DNA of 64,000 bases. It comes from Nocardioides jishulii. GTDB lineage: Bacteria > Actinomycetota > Actinomycetes > Propionibacteriales > Nocardioidaceae. Every line of letters starts with the position of its first letter. The first letter of the stretch is position 1. The stretch spans positions 2,170,001 to 2,234,000 of the forward strand of contig NZ_CP040748.1 of assembly GCF_006007965.1 (NCBI RefSeq), written 5' to 3'. Of this stretch, positions 42,140-51,114 are shown one piece after another. The notes below the pieces were generated by a model. It was not told the origin of the DNA. It worked only from the letters and a program-made list of their open reading frames with translations, and made no database searches. A program made the position numbers and the translations under genes.

Positions 42140-43300
42140 ATGCCGCGTCCCGACCTCACCGTCCTGGCCGTCCCCGCCTTCGTCGGGGCGATGGGCGCCG
42201 AGCTGTGGTGGCAGCGCACCCACCCGGCCGAGCCCGGCACCGTTCGAGCGGGGGACTACGAGCTCAACGACACCATCGCCAGCCTGACCATGGGGGTCGG
42301 CAGCCTCATCGCGCCCTTCGTCACGGGACCGATCCTGCGCCGCCTCTCCCCCGGCACGAGCAGGGCCGGCACTGCGCTGCTGGCCATCGGCGCCGCTGCA
42401 GGTCTGGCCACGACGGTGAGCGACGTGCTGCGCCGCCGTCGCGAGCACGGCGGCACTCTTCCCGAGGCCGGAACCCTCCCCGCGGACGAGCCCACCCCGG
42501 TGCTCGTCCGCTCGCGCGCGGAGGCCCTGGGTCTCCTGAGCTCCGGCTCAGCAGTCGCCGCAGTGGCCTCCACAGCCGTGGCAGCGGCGTCCTTGTGGGC
42601 CACGCAGACCTCAGCGACGCGCCTGGCGCAGCGGTCGGCGTTCCCCATGAAGAGCGGAGCTGCCACCTTCCTGTTCGCGATCGCCGGCTGGGACTTCATC
42701 TACTACTGGAACCACCGGCTGTCCCACGAGTCGCGTTGGCTGTGGGCCGTACACGTGGTCCACCACAGCAGTGAGCGCTACAACCTCTCGACCGCCCTGC
42801 GACAGCCGGTGGCCGAGGGGTGGTCCATGACGATCCCCTACGGGCTGCTCGCCCTCGCCGGCGTCCCTCCGAAGTACATCGAGGACGCACGGGCGATCAA
42901 CCTGATCTACCAGTTCTGGATCCACACCGAGGTCGTGCGCTCCATCGGCTGGTTGGAGAAGGTCCTCAACACCCCGAGCCATCACCGTGCCCACCACGGC
43001 AGCCAGCGCCAGTACCTCGACATCAACCACGGCTCGATCCTCATCATCTGGGACAAGCTGTTCGGGACGTTCGAGCCTGAGGACGAGCGGGTGCGGTACG
43101 GCCTGACCCGCAACCTCGACTCCTTCAACCCAGTCACCATCGCCACCCACGAGTGGCGCGACATCGCGACGGACGTCGCGGCAGCACCGACGTGGCGCGA
43201 TCGTTTCTCCTTCCTGCTGCGCGGACCGGGGTGGGCCCACGAGCGCCGGGCGCAGCTCGCTCCAACTGCCCGGACGGCACACGCCGCGGGCGTTGCCTAG
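42140..43300 (+). CDS. Sterol desaturase/fatty acid hydroxylase-family di-iron membrane enzyme
   Basis: 386 residues. Several hydrophobic helices and the three histidine clusters of membrane di-iron hydroxylases: HRLSH (about 192-196), HVVHHSS (about 205-211) and HRAHHGS (about 281-287). An extra roughly 85-residue linker (about 95-180) precedes the conserved part. Substrate unknown: lipid or carotenoid hydroxylation are both possible given the crt genes in the window. ATG 42140 with AGGAAGG upstream. Confidence 0.87.
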   Translation: MPRPDLTVLAVPAFVGAMGAELWWQRTHPAEPGTVRAGDYELNDTIASLTMGVGSLIAPFVTGPILRRLSPGTSRAGTALLAIGAAAGLATTVSDVLRRRREHGGTLPEAGTLPADEPTPVLVRSRAEALGLLSSGSAVAAVASTAVAAASLWATQTSATRLAQRSAFPMKSGAATFLFAIAGWDFIYYWNHRLSHESRWLWAVHVVHHSSERYNLSTALRQPVAEGWSMTIPYGLLALAGVPPKYIEDARAINLIYQFWIHTEVVRSIGWLEKVLNTPSHHRAHHGSQRQYLDINHGSILIIWDKLFGTFEPEDERVRYGLTRNLDSFNPVTIATHEWRDIATDVAAAPTWRDRFSFLLRGPGWAHERRAQLAPTARTAHAAGVA

Positions 43301-43411
43301 ACCCTCACCACGGTCACCGGTTCGGCGCTCCGGCAGTGCTGTCCCCGATCCCACCGGGCGCGCCCGGCTCGTGCACTAGGGTCGGCTCACCACGCGATCT
43401 TGGGGAGAGCC

Positions 43412-44758
43412 ATGCACCACACCTCCGTCCGTCCTCACCGTGCTCGCGGGGGCGTCGTCGTCACAGTGGTTCTTGCGTTCTTCGCCTCCCTGCTGTCCGG
43501 AGGTCAGGCCACGGCTGCGCAGTCTCGCTCCGACGGCTTCACCGGCTATGCGTTCGACGCCCGGTGCGCTCCCACGCAGTCGCAGATGGACACCTGGCTG
43601 ACCTCGTCGCCCTTCTGGGGCGTCGGCATCTACATCGGCGGCTCGATGATGTCCTGCCGCCCGACCGCGACCGACCCGGGGCAACCGCACCTCGACGCGG
43701 CGTGGGTCTCTCGCCAGCGCGCCAAGGGATGGCGCCTGCTCCCGATCTGGGTCGGGCCCCAGGCTTCCTGCGCCACGCGCTACGGCGACCGCATCGATCC
43801 GAACCCCGCAGGTTCGTACGCCGCGGCCGATGCGCGGGGACGTACCGAAGCAGCAGCCGCCGTGAGCCGCGCGCGTGAGCTGGGCCTTCCCACGAAGAGC
43901 ACCCTCTGGTACGACCTCGAGGGCGGCTTCGACGTGACCGATGATGACTGCCGACGCTCGGCGCTGAGGTTCCTGAGCGGGTGGACACAGGCCGTGCGTC
44001 AGCTCGGCTTCCGCTCCGGCGTCTACTCCAGCGTCTCCGCCGGCATCCACGCCCTCGACAACGCCGACCACCTCTCCCCCGGCTCCTACGCGATGCCTGA
44101 CCAGGTCTGGTACGCCTGGTACAACGGCCGCGCCGACGTGCACATCGACTCACGGTGGGTGCGCGCCAAGAGCTGGAAGGACCAGCGCGTCCACCAGTAC
44201 CAGGCAGACACCAAGGCGTCCTACGGCGGCGTCGCCCTCATGATCGACCGCAACTTCATGCAGCTCGACGGCGGCTCGCAGCCTCCCCGCGTACGACTGT
44301 GCGGCGGCACCCGCCTCGACTTCCCCTCGTACCCCCGGTTCAAGAAGGGTGACCGCGGCAAGAAGGTCAAGGCCCTGCAGTGCCTGCTGAAGAAGAACGC
44401 CCGCTACCGCGGACGGCTCGACGCCAAGTTCGACGGCGACGTGGTGCGATCCGTGCGGTCCTTCCAGCGCAGGCACGGCCTCCGCGTCACCGGCCGGCCC
44501 GACGCCTCCACCTGGACCGCCCTCTTCGCCCAGGGATCGGCGCCGCTGCTGAAGGTCGGCTCGACCGGAGCGCCCGCGCTTCGTCTCCAGCGGTCGCTGC
44601 GGGCCGCCGGACACAAGGGCGTGAAGCCGACCGGCGTCATCACGGACCAAACCGCCAAGGCGGTGGCCCGCCACCAGAAGAAGCTGGGACTGGCCCCGAG
44701 CGGCGTGGTCACGGCCGACGTCTGGAAGGCGCTGAAGCGCGGCCGACGTGGAAGGTGA
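43412..44758 (+). CDS. Secreted DUF1906 glycoside-hydrolase-like protein with two peptidoglycan-binding domains
   Basis: 448 residues: signal peptide 1-36 (LSGGQATAA); a DUF1906 (Rv2525c-like) TIM-barrel domain at about 40-290 starting GFTGYAFDARCAPTQSQMDTW with LWYDLEGGF; then two PG_binding_1 modules (about 310-375, KGDRGKKVKALQCLL; and 384-445, VGSTGAPALRLQRSL). Probably acts on or binds the cell wall. ATG 43412 follows GGGGAGAG. The next gene starts 5 bp after the stop, so they are cotranscribed. Confidence 0.88.
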   Translation: MHHTSVRPHRARGGVVVTVVLAFFASLLSGGQATAAQSRSDGFTGYAFDARCAPTQSQMDTWLTSSPFWGVGIYIGGSMMSCRPTATDPGQPHLDAAWVSRQRAKGWRLLPIWVGPQASCATRYGDRIDPNPAGSYAAADARGRTEAAAAVSRARELGLPTKSTLWYDLEGGFDVTDDDCRRSALRFLSGWTQAVRQLGFRSGVYSSVSAGIHALDNADHLSPGSYAMPDQVWYAWYNGRADVHIDSRWVRAKSWKDQRVHQYQADTKASYGGVALMIDRNFMQLDGGSQPPRVRLCGGTRLDFPSYPRFKKGDRGKKVKALQCLLKKNARYRGRLDAKFDGDVVRSVRSFQRRHGLRVTGRPDASTWTALFAQGSAPLLKVGSTGAPALRLQRSLRAAGHKGVKPTGVITDQTAKAVARHQKKLGLAPSGVVTADVWKALKRGRRGR

Positions 44759-44763
44759 CCACG

Positions 44764-45585
44764 ATGGCTCTCACTGACCCTGGCGACGATCAGGCGGCCG
44801 ACGAATTCAAGGGCCTGATCAGCGCTCGCGAGTCCTACTACTCCTCGATGGGCGATCGCTCGGTCGACCTCCCCGAGCCGCGCTCCAGCCGGGTGTACGC
44901 CCTGTACTCGCGCGAGATCGTGCACGTCCCCCTCGGGGCGACCGCGGGATCCCTGGTCATGCTGAGTGCACTCGACACCATCGGCGCCTGGGGAGTGCTG
45001 CCCGCCGCCGCCGCGGGATTGGCGATCCTGTTCACCGGGCAGCGGGCCAAGCTCGACCTGCGCGCTCCCGGAGCCCCGGCCTCCCTCCGTGCCGACGTCG
45101 CCCAGGCCCATGACGACTTTCGCGACGCCCTCTCCGCGCTCGGCTCCCCGCACACCCGGGTCGACGTCATCATGGCGGTGCGCTCGTTCGAGCCCCGTAT
45201 GGACGAGGCCATGCGCACGCTGTTCGACCCCCACGCCGCGCCCGAGGCGGCGTCCGCAGCCACCGAGACGGTCCTGGCCGTCGGTTCACGGGCATGGGCA
45301 CTGGCGAAGGTCGAGGAGCGTCGCACCCAGGTCGTCGAAGAGGCTGTCGCCTCCGGCATCGAGCCCCTCTCCGACGCCACTCTCGAGTCGTTGCCGCTCG
45401 ACTTCACCGAGATCGACTCCGTCGGGGCCGACGTCTCCCGCGAGACCCTCGCCGTCGCCGCGGCCATGGACGTCGAGACCGGGCAGGTCTCCCTTCCTCA
45501 GGTCAAGTCGGACGACGGTGCGCTGCTCCCGCCCTCGCGCCCAGGGCACGCCCTCGACGAGGCGGGCGGGACCTCCGGAGCGTGA
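44764..45585 (+). CDS. Membrane-anchored protein of unknown function
   Basis: 273 residues: a hydrophilic N-terminus, two adjacent transmembrane helices (about 59-76 and 79-93, GATAGSLVMLSALDTIGAWG and VLPAAAAGLAILF), then a long acidic helical C-terminus (RADVAQAHDDFRDALSALG) and a disordered tail. No known domain. It follows the DUF1906 gene after 5 bp, suggesting a functional link to the cell envelope. Confidence 0.65.
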   Translation: MALTDPGDDQAADEFKGLISARESYYSSMGDRSVDLPEPRSSRVYALYSREIVHVPLGATAGSLVMLSALDTIGAWGVLPAAAAGLAILFTGQRAKLDLRAPGAPASLRADVAQAHDDFRDALSALGSPHTRVDVIMAVRSFEPRMDEAMRTLFDPHAAPEAASAATETVLAVGSRAWALAKVEERRTQVVEEAVASGIEPLSDATLESLPLDFTEIDSVGADVSRETLAVAAAMDVETGQVSLPQVKSDDGALLPPSRPGHALDEAGGTSGA

Positions 45586-45600
45586 CGGCGTACGCCACGC

Positions 45601-46128
45601 TCACTCCCGCGGCTCGTTGTCCCGGTCGCCCGCAGATCTGTCGATCGACGTGTGCCCGGGGGCTTGACGCACGTGGGACTTCACCGTCGCGGCGAGCACC
45701 GAACCAGCGGCACCGATGAAGACGAGGTCGAACACCATCTGCACCGCGACGAGGGCGCGTCCAGCCTGTCCGACGGCATGCACGTCGCCCAACCCGACCG
45801 TGGCGAGGACCTGGAGGGTGAAGTAGAGCGAGTCGGTGCGGGTCTCCAGGCCCGCCATCTGCCCGGGCCGCGCGGTCTCCAGGGCCAGGTAGCTCCAGGC
45901 GAAGACCGCCACCACCAGGAGCATGAGCGTCACCAGGGCTGGAACCCGGGCGCCATCGCCCCTGAGCTGGCGTCGTATCTGTCCGACGATCGCCCATGTC
46001 AGCACCCCGATTCCGGCGACAGTGCCCAACAGGGCCACTCCCACGCTGTCCTCGGTCCACCTCAGCGGCGCGGTGTAGTAGGCCAGCAGCACCCCCAGCG
46101 CGCCCGCGACCACCCTGACCCACGGCAT
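45601..46128 (-). CDS. Two-helix-pore ion channel (Ion_trans_2 type)
   Basis: 175 residues with two N-terminal helices, then the pore module: helix (LVTLMLLVVAVFAWSYLAL), pore segment SLYFTLQVLATVGLGDVHAVG, and helix (ALVAVQMVFDLVFIGAAGSVL). The filter reads TVGLGD rather than the usual TVGYGD/TVGFGD of potassium channels. The start ATG 46128 is uncertain; the nearest strong ribosome site (GGGAGG) is 13 nt upstream. Confidence 0.75.
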   Translation of the reverse strand: MPWVRVVAGALGVLLAYYTAPLRWTEDSVGVALLGTVAGIGVLTWAIVGQIRRQLRGDGARVPALVTLMLLVVAVFAWSYLALETARPGQMAGLETRTDSLYFTLQVLATVGLGDVHAVGQAGRALVAVQMVFDLVFIGAAGSVLAATVKSHVRQAPGHTSIDRSAGDRDNEPRE

Positions 46129-46213
46129 GAAGGCATCGTCACCTCCCCGGCCCCCTCTGTCGAGTCCCCTGTGCCGAGTCCCCTTCCTCCGGCGACGCGT
46201 CGGCCACCGCCGC

Positions 46214-48751
46214 TCAACGACGCGGGCGAGCTGCGTTCGTACGCCGCGTGGGCGTCGCACTGCGCGGATCCTCCGGCCAGGAGTGCTTGGGGTAGCGCCC
46301 ACGGAGGTCAGCTCGTACGCCCGGATAACCGTTGTCCCAGAAGGACTCCAGGTCCGCGGTGACGGCCGCCGGTCGCCGCGCGGGCGAGAGCAGGTGCAGC
46401 AGGAGCGGCACGCGGCCGTCCGCGAGCGTCGGCGCCGCCGTCCAGCCGAAGACCTCCTGCAACCGCACGGCCAGCACCGGCTGCTCGGCCGAGTAGTCGA
46501 TCCGCACGCTCGAGCCGCTCGGCACCTCCACCCGCTCGGGTGCCAGCTCGTCGAGCCGGCCAGCCTGCGGCCACGGCAACAGCGCCCGCAACGCGGCGAC
46601 GAGGTCGATGCGGCGCAGGTCCGCCGCCGAGCGGACCCGCGCCAGCTGCGGCCCCAGCCACTCGTGGAGGTTCTGCGTCAGTGCTTCGTCGCTCACGTCC
46701 GGCCACGGGTCACCGAGCGCACGGTGCAGGAAGTCGAGGCGTGCGCGCAGCGCCGTCGCTGCCTCCGACCAGTTCAGCAGACCGATCCCCTCGCTGCTCA
46801 GCGCCCGGGAGATCGCCTCGGTCACGGCCTGAGCGGGTGGATCACTGAGGGGGACGGAGCCGAGCTCGATCGCGCCCAGCAGCGTACGCCGGCGCGCCTG
46901 CACCCTGCCCCCGCTCCAGATGACCTCGTCGACCTCCCGCCACTGCGACCCTGCGGCCTCCAGCGCGAGGTCCTCGGTGAGTGGGGCCGCCGCCCTGATC
47001 CGGGCGTCACGTTGCCCCGGTCGTCGATCCGCGTCGCCCACGGCGAGCCACTCGACGCGGACCAGCCCTGGGTCGCGGGCGTCGAGGGCAGCGCCCGTCC
47101 CCGACGTCATCAGGTAGCTCGAGCTCCCGGGGCGCTTGCGAGCGATCCTGTCCGGGTGCGCCAGGGCCACCACCAACCCGACCGCCACGTCATCGGTGAG
47201 GCGGTGGCCAGCGTCGGCCACCGCTCCCCGGCCACCCGCGGCCTGCTTCGACGCGATGTCCTCCAGCCGCTTGACCTGACTGCGCCACGATCCCGAGTGC
47301 TGGCCGCCGCGCAGCGACCGCAACGCCGCCACCAGGTCGGCGCCGGGAGCGCGTACGTCCTCGCTCAGCATCGCGACCACCTCCGCCGCACGTCTGGCCC
47401 CGACGAGAGGCACCCCGTCGATGAGGGCCCGCGCCAGCCTCGGATCGGTCGGCACGCCAGCGATCACCCGGCCGCGCGCGGTGGCCCTGCCGTCCTCGGT
47501 CATCGCCCCCAGCTCGACGAGCACCTCCCGGGCGGAGGCCAGCGCGTGCGCCGGCGGCTGGTCGAGCAGCGCCAGGTCGGCCACGTCGTCACTCCCCCAG
47601 CACGCCACCTCCAGCGCGAAGGCGGTCAGGTCGGCGGTGGCGATCTCGGGCTCCGGGTGGGCGGCCAGGTGGGCGTGCTCGGCCTGCGACCAGCACCGCA
47701 GCACCGCGCCCGGCCCCAGACGTCCGGCGCGGCCCGCGCGTTGCTCGGCCGCCGCTCGGCTCACCGCGACGGTGACCAGCGACGCCAGACCGCGACGGTG
47801 GTCGGTCCGCGGCTCGCGGGAAAATCCGGCGTCCACCACGATGCGAACGCCCGGCACCGTCAGAGACGACTCCGCCACCGCGGTGGAGACGATGACTCGG
47901 CGACGCGGGCCCTCGGTGAGCGCGCGGTCCTGCTCGGCGCCGGAGAGACGTCCGTGCAGCGGGTGCACGTCCGCAGCCACGCCGGCCAGACGGCGTACGG
48001 TCGCGTCGACCTCCGCGACACCCGGCACGAAGACCAGCACGTCGCCCTCGTGCTCGGCGAGCCCGCGGCGTACGGTCGCGGCGACGTGGTCGTGGAAGGC
48101 AGGGGTGATCCCCCGGTCGTCGGTGCGGCGCAACCCCGCGGGCAGCGGGCACCAGACCGTCTGGACCGGGTGCAAAGCCCCGGGAACGTGGATGACCGGC
48201 GCCCCCTCGCCGTCCCCGGCGAGCAGCGTGGCCGTCCGCTCCGCCTCGATGGTGGCCGACATCGCCACCAGCGCCAGGTCGTCGCGCAGGTTGGCGCGGA
48301 TGTCGATCAGCAGCGCCAGGGTCAGGTCGGCGTCGAGGTGGCGCTCGTGCACCTCGTCGAGCACGACGGCGCCCACACCGGCCAGCTCGGGGTCGTGCTG
48401 GATCCGCCGCAGCAGCAGGCCGGTCGTGACGACCTCGACGCGCGTACGCGGGCTGGTGCGCCGGTCGCCACGTACCGAGTAGCCGACGGTCTCCCCCACC
48501 GGTTCTCCCAGCAGGTGCGCCAGCCGTCGGGCGGCGGCGCGCGCCGCGATCCGGCTGGGCTGGGTGACGACGACCCGGCCCTCGACGACGCCGGCGACCG
48601 CGGGCGGCACCAGGGTCGTCTTGCCCGTACCGGGCGGCGCGTGGACCACCGCGACCCCGTGGCTGCGGAGCGCCTCGTCGAGGGCCGCGAGCCCCGCGGC
48701 GACCGGGAGGTCGGGCGGTGCGGCGAGCAGGCGGTGCAGCGGGTCGGACAC
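46214..48751 (-). CDS. hrpB: ATP-dependent RNA helicase HrpB
   Basis: An 845-residue DExH-box helicase. Walker A PPGTGKTTLVPP (about residues 39-50), Ia TQPSRIAARAAARR, II LDEVHERH, III SATIEA, VI region AAAEQRAGRAGRLGPG, followed by HA2/ratchet and the HrpB C-terminal domain with GYPGVRADLRGRYPKHSWPEDP. Family members may act in RNA metabolism; the exact role is unknown. The start is GTG 48751, 6 nt after a CACACT -10-like box (probably leaderless). Confidence 0.95.
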   Translation of the reverse strand: MSDPLHRLLAAPPDLPVAAGLAALDEALRSHGVAVVHAPPGTGKTTLVPPAVAGVVEGRVVVTQPSRIAARAAARRLAHLLGEPVGETVGYSVRGDRRTSPRTRVEVVTTGLLLRRIQHDPELAGVGAVVLDEVHERHLDADLTLALLIDIRANLRDDLALVAMSATIEAERTATLLAGDGEGAPVIHVPGALHPVQTVWCPLPAGLRRTDDRGITPAFHDHVAATVRRGLAEHEGDVLVFVPGVAEVDATVRRLAGVAADVHPLHGRLSGAEQDRALTEGPRRRVIVSTAVAESSLTVPGVRIVVDAGFSREPRTDHRRGLASLVTVAVSRAAAEQRAGRAGRLGPGAVLRCWSQAEHAHLAAHPEPEIATADLTAFALEVACWGSDDVADLALLDQPPAHALASAREVLVELGAMTEDGRATARGRVIAGVPTDPRLARALIDGVPLVGARRAAEVVAMLSEDVRAPGADLVAALRSLRGGQHSGSWRSQVKRLEDIASKQAAGGRGAVADAGHRLTDDVAVGLVVALAHPDRIARKRPGSSSYLMTSGTGAALDARDPGLVRVEWLAVGDADRRPGQRDARIRAAAPLTEDLALEAAGSQWREVDEVIWSGGRVQARRRTLLGAIELGSVPLSDPPAQAVTEAISRALSSEGIGLLNWSEAATALRARLDFLHRALGDPWPDVSDEALTQNLHEWLGPQLARVRSAADLRRIDLVAALRALLPWPQAGRLDELAPERVEVPSGSSVRIDYSAEQPVLAVRLQEVFGWTAAPTLADGRVPLLLHLLSPARRPAAVTADLESFWDNGYPGVRADLRGRYPKHSWPEDPRSATPTRRTNAARPRR

Positions 48752-48788
48752 CCCTGAAGTGTGCCTGACGCGGCCGGACCCAAGAGCC

Positions 48789-48992
48789 CTAGAGGTCAGT
48801 CCGGTGCTCCGGCGCGCCACCGGCCGTCTGAGAGTTCCCCGAAACCGGCCCGTTCGCGGCCCTTCCGCCTCGAGACCGGACGACGAGAACGACTGTCGCC
48901 GCAAGACCAGCGAGCACCAAGACTGGGACGGCGAGCATAATCAGGGTTATCACGAGTTCGGTGGGGCCCATCCCAATCACCATGCCGGTCAT
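48789..48992 (-). CDS. Small single-helix membrane protein
   Basis: 67 residues: one transmembrane helix (about 12-38, VITLIMLAVPVLVLAGLAATVVLVV) then a basic stretch RSRGGR and a hydrophilic tail. CGGAGAG lies directly before the ATG. Family not recognised. The stretch 48993-49245 behind it contains no gene; it should hold this gene's promoter and that of the amidotransferase gene. Confidence 0.55.
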   Translation of the reverse strand: MTGMVIGMGPTELVITLIMLAVPVLVLAGLAATVVLVVRSRGGRAANGPVSGNSQTAGGAPEHRTDL

Positions 48993-49245
48993 CTCTCCGA
49001 ACCTCGTGGCGGCTCCTGCGCCGGGGCCGACGCCGAGTGTGAGTCACGCTCAGGTCGATCTTCTCAGACACAAGGCGCGCGCGGCACGAAACAACTCTCG
49101 AAGACTGAAGACTGAAGGCTGAGGGACGTTCCTGACGCCTCGCTGGCCGCTGCCATGTCGACCTCGACACCCCGACCGCGAGTTTCGTCGTCCCTCCCAT
49201 CGGGCACATCCGGGTAGGACCAACGACCCTCAGCGAAGGAAATAC

Positions 49246-50196
49246 ATGTGCCGCGTGCTCGCCTACATCGGGTCGGAAATCCCGCTGGAGAATCTCCTGA
49301 CCAAGCCGGAGAACAGCCTGATCAACCAGACGCTCGATCCTGAGCGTCACCCCCAGCTCCAGCTGGCCGGGTGGGGTTTCGGGGCGTGGAGCGAGCATCT
49401 GCTGGCGCCGGAGAAGCCCTTCCTCTACCACCGCCCCATGGCTGCCTTCTACGACGACAACGTCGAGGGGATCGTGCCGAGTCTCCAGGTGAGCACGATG
49501 CTCGCCCACGTGCGAGCAGCGGACTACAACGCGAAGGTGGTGCTCTCCGACGAGAACTGCCATCCCTTCTCCTACATGGGGACGCCGTGGATCGTCGCGC
49601 AGAACGGTGACGTTCCCAACTGGCAGATCCTTCAGCGTGAACTGCTGCAGCACTGCAAGGACGAGTACCTGGAGCAGATGGCCGGCAACACCGACACCGA
49701 GTTCCTGTACGTGCTCCTGCTGTCCCTGCTCGAGAGCGACAGCGACGAGGACGTGAAGCGCGCCTTCGAGGAGATGCTGCGGCTCATCGTGAAGGCGATG
49801 GAGGACCTCGATCTCCCGGCACTGGTCAAGCTGAAGATGGCCCTCGTCTCCCCGAACCGGATCGTCGGCATCAACGTCGGGACGGGGCACGACGGCCAGA
49901 CCCAACCGGCCGGTGACTGGCGAGAGCTGCGCAAGTCCGCTCCGGGCACCGACGACTACGCCCTCGCCATGCTTCTGGAGCCGATGTACCTGCTCATGGG
50001 TCGCGACTTCCACACCGACAAGGCGGCGTACGAGTTCGAGGAGTGCAGCGAGGAGAAGGCGACGTCCGTCATCTTCGCCTCCGAGCCCTTGACCGACAAC
50101 ATCGACGAGTGGTCGACGTTGGAGTTCGGGGAGATCGTCTTTCTCGAGAAGGACGGCGAGACCATCACCAAGACCGTCGACACGCTGAAGGTGTGA
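49246..50196 (+). CDS. Class II glutamine amidotransferase-like protein
   Basis: 316 residues beginning MCRVLAYIGSEIPLENLL; the N-terminal Cys2 after Met removal is the expected nucleophile of Ntn-type glutaminases (GATase_4/EgtC-like). STMLAHVRAADYNAKV and CHPFSYMGTPWIVAQNGDVPN carry the Arg and Asn-Gly positions of the family. The ammonia acceptor is unknown. The ribosome site is AAGGAAA. The next gene starts 5 bp after the stop. Confidence 0.85.
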   Translation: MCRVLAYIGSEIPLENLLTKPENSLINQTLDPERHPQLQLAGWGFGAWSEHLLAPEKPFLYHRPMAAFYDDNVEGIVPSLQVSTMLAHVRAADYNAKVVLSDENCHPFSYMGTPWIVAQNGDVPNWQILQRELLQHCKDEYLEQMAGNTDTEFLYVLLLSLLESDSDEDVKRAFEEMLRLIVKAMEDLDLPALVKLKMALVSPNRIVGINVGTGHDGQTQPAGDWRELRKSAPGTDDYALAMLLEPMYLLMGRDFHTDKAAYEFEECSEEKATSVIFASEPLTDNIDEWSTLEFGEIVFLEKDGETITKTVDTLKV

Positions 50197-50201
50197 GGCA
50201 C

Positions 50202-50576
50202 ATGAGCGACCACGAACACCCCTTCCTCTCGATGGTCGGAGGCTCGTCTCCCGAGGCGGCCGAGGGGCGGGCAACACTGTCGATGGACGTCGACGAGCGG
50301 CATCTCAACGCCGCCGGCACCGTCCACGGTGGCCTGCTCGCCACCTTGGTGGACACGACCATGGGCGCAGCCATCTTCAGCGCGGTGGAGGACGAGCTGC
50401 CCGCCACGAGCCAGCTCACGGTGACCTACCTCCGACCCGGCACGCCCGGTCCTCTCACGGTCACCGCCTCGGTGAGCAAGCGGGGAGACAGGCTGGCGAT
50501 CTGCGAGGCGGAGGTCGAGCAGGAGGGGAAGTCGCTCGTGCACGCGCTGGCCACCTTCGCCCTGAAGGAGACCTGA
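50202..50576 (+). CDS. Hotdog-fold thioesterase, PaaI type
   Basis: 124 residues with the PaaI signature LNAAGTVHGGLLATLVDTTMG (Asn, His-Gly-Gly and Asp positions intact) and the domain-ending TVTASVSKRGDRLAICEAEV. Hydrolyses acyl- or phenylacetyl-CoA thioesters in characterised homologues. It is directly downstream of the amidotransferase gene (5 bp). Confidence 0.88.
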   Translation: MSDHEHPFLSMVGGSSPEAAEGRATLSMDVDERHLNAAGTVHGGLLATLVDTTMGAAIFSAVEDELPATSQLTVTYLRPGTPGPLTVTASVSKRGDRLAICEAEVEQEGKSLVHALATFALKET

Positions 50577-50684
50577 CCGGTCGCGCCTGAACACCTCACG
50601 GCCCATGGAATCTCTCGCCAGCCTGTGATTGCGTAGGTCAGAGGGGAGGCGGACCTCGTTGGCCGTCTCGACGGGAGGAGAGCA

Positions 50685-51047
50685 ATGACGCACTACCTGT
50701 TGTCCGTCCACGGTCCGGCCGAGACGGGCGAGTTCGGCAGCTACGGCTCGCAGGAGGAGATGGAGGCGGCGCTCGCCACGACGGCCGTCTTCAACGAAAG
50801 GCTGCGCGCTGACGGCCACTGGGTCTACGCGGGCGGCCTCGAGTCCGCGGCGACCGCCACCGTCGTCGACGGCCGAGGCGAGACGCCGGTGATGTCCGAT
50901 GGCCCCTACCTCGACAGCGGGGAGGTCATCGGCGGCTTCTGGGTGATCGACGTGCCTGACCTCGACGTGGCGCTCCGCCTGGCGGCCGAGGGCTCCAGGG
51001 CGTGCCGCGGCACGGTCGAGGTCCGCCAGTTCAGCGGCCCCAGCTGA
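50685..51047 (+). CDS. YCII/DGPF-domain protein
   Basis: 120 residues with the YCII fold hallmark MSDGPYLDSGEVIGGFWVID, the DGPF-type loop common in actinobacterial paralogues that often accompany sigma factors. The role is unknown; a ferredoxin-like fold with a His/Asp pair is known for the family. GGGAGGAG precedes the ATG. A strong terminator follows. Confidence 0.88.
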   Translation: MTHYLLSVHGPAETGEFGSYGSQEEMEAALATTAVFNERLRADGHWVYAGGLESAATATVVDGRGETPVMSDGPYLDSGEVIGGFWVIDVPDLDVALRLAAEGSRACRGTVEVRQFSGPS

Positions 51048-51054
51048 AGCCACT

Positions 51055-51097
51055 GAGCGGAGGATCCCAGCCACTCGATGACTGGGATCCTCCGCTC
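51055..51097. terminator. Bidirectional terminator between YCII gene and mqo
   Basis: A perfect 16-bp stem (GAGCGGAGGATCCCAG with its complement) and an 11-nt loop between convergent stops; the strongest hairpin in the window. Confidence 0.88.
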
Positions 51098-51114
51098 GGG
51101 CGCGCCGCCACGTG

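Noticed and set aside
46127..48757. 876-codon open frame on the plus strand
   Set aside because: Antisense of hrpB; Arg/Gln/His-rich shadow translation.
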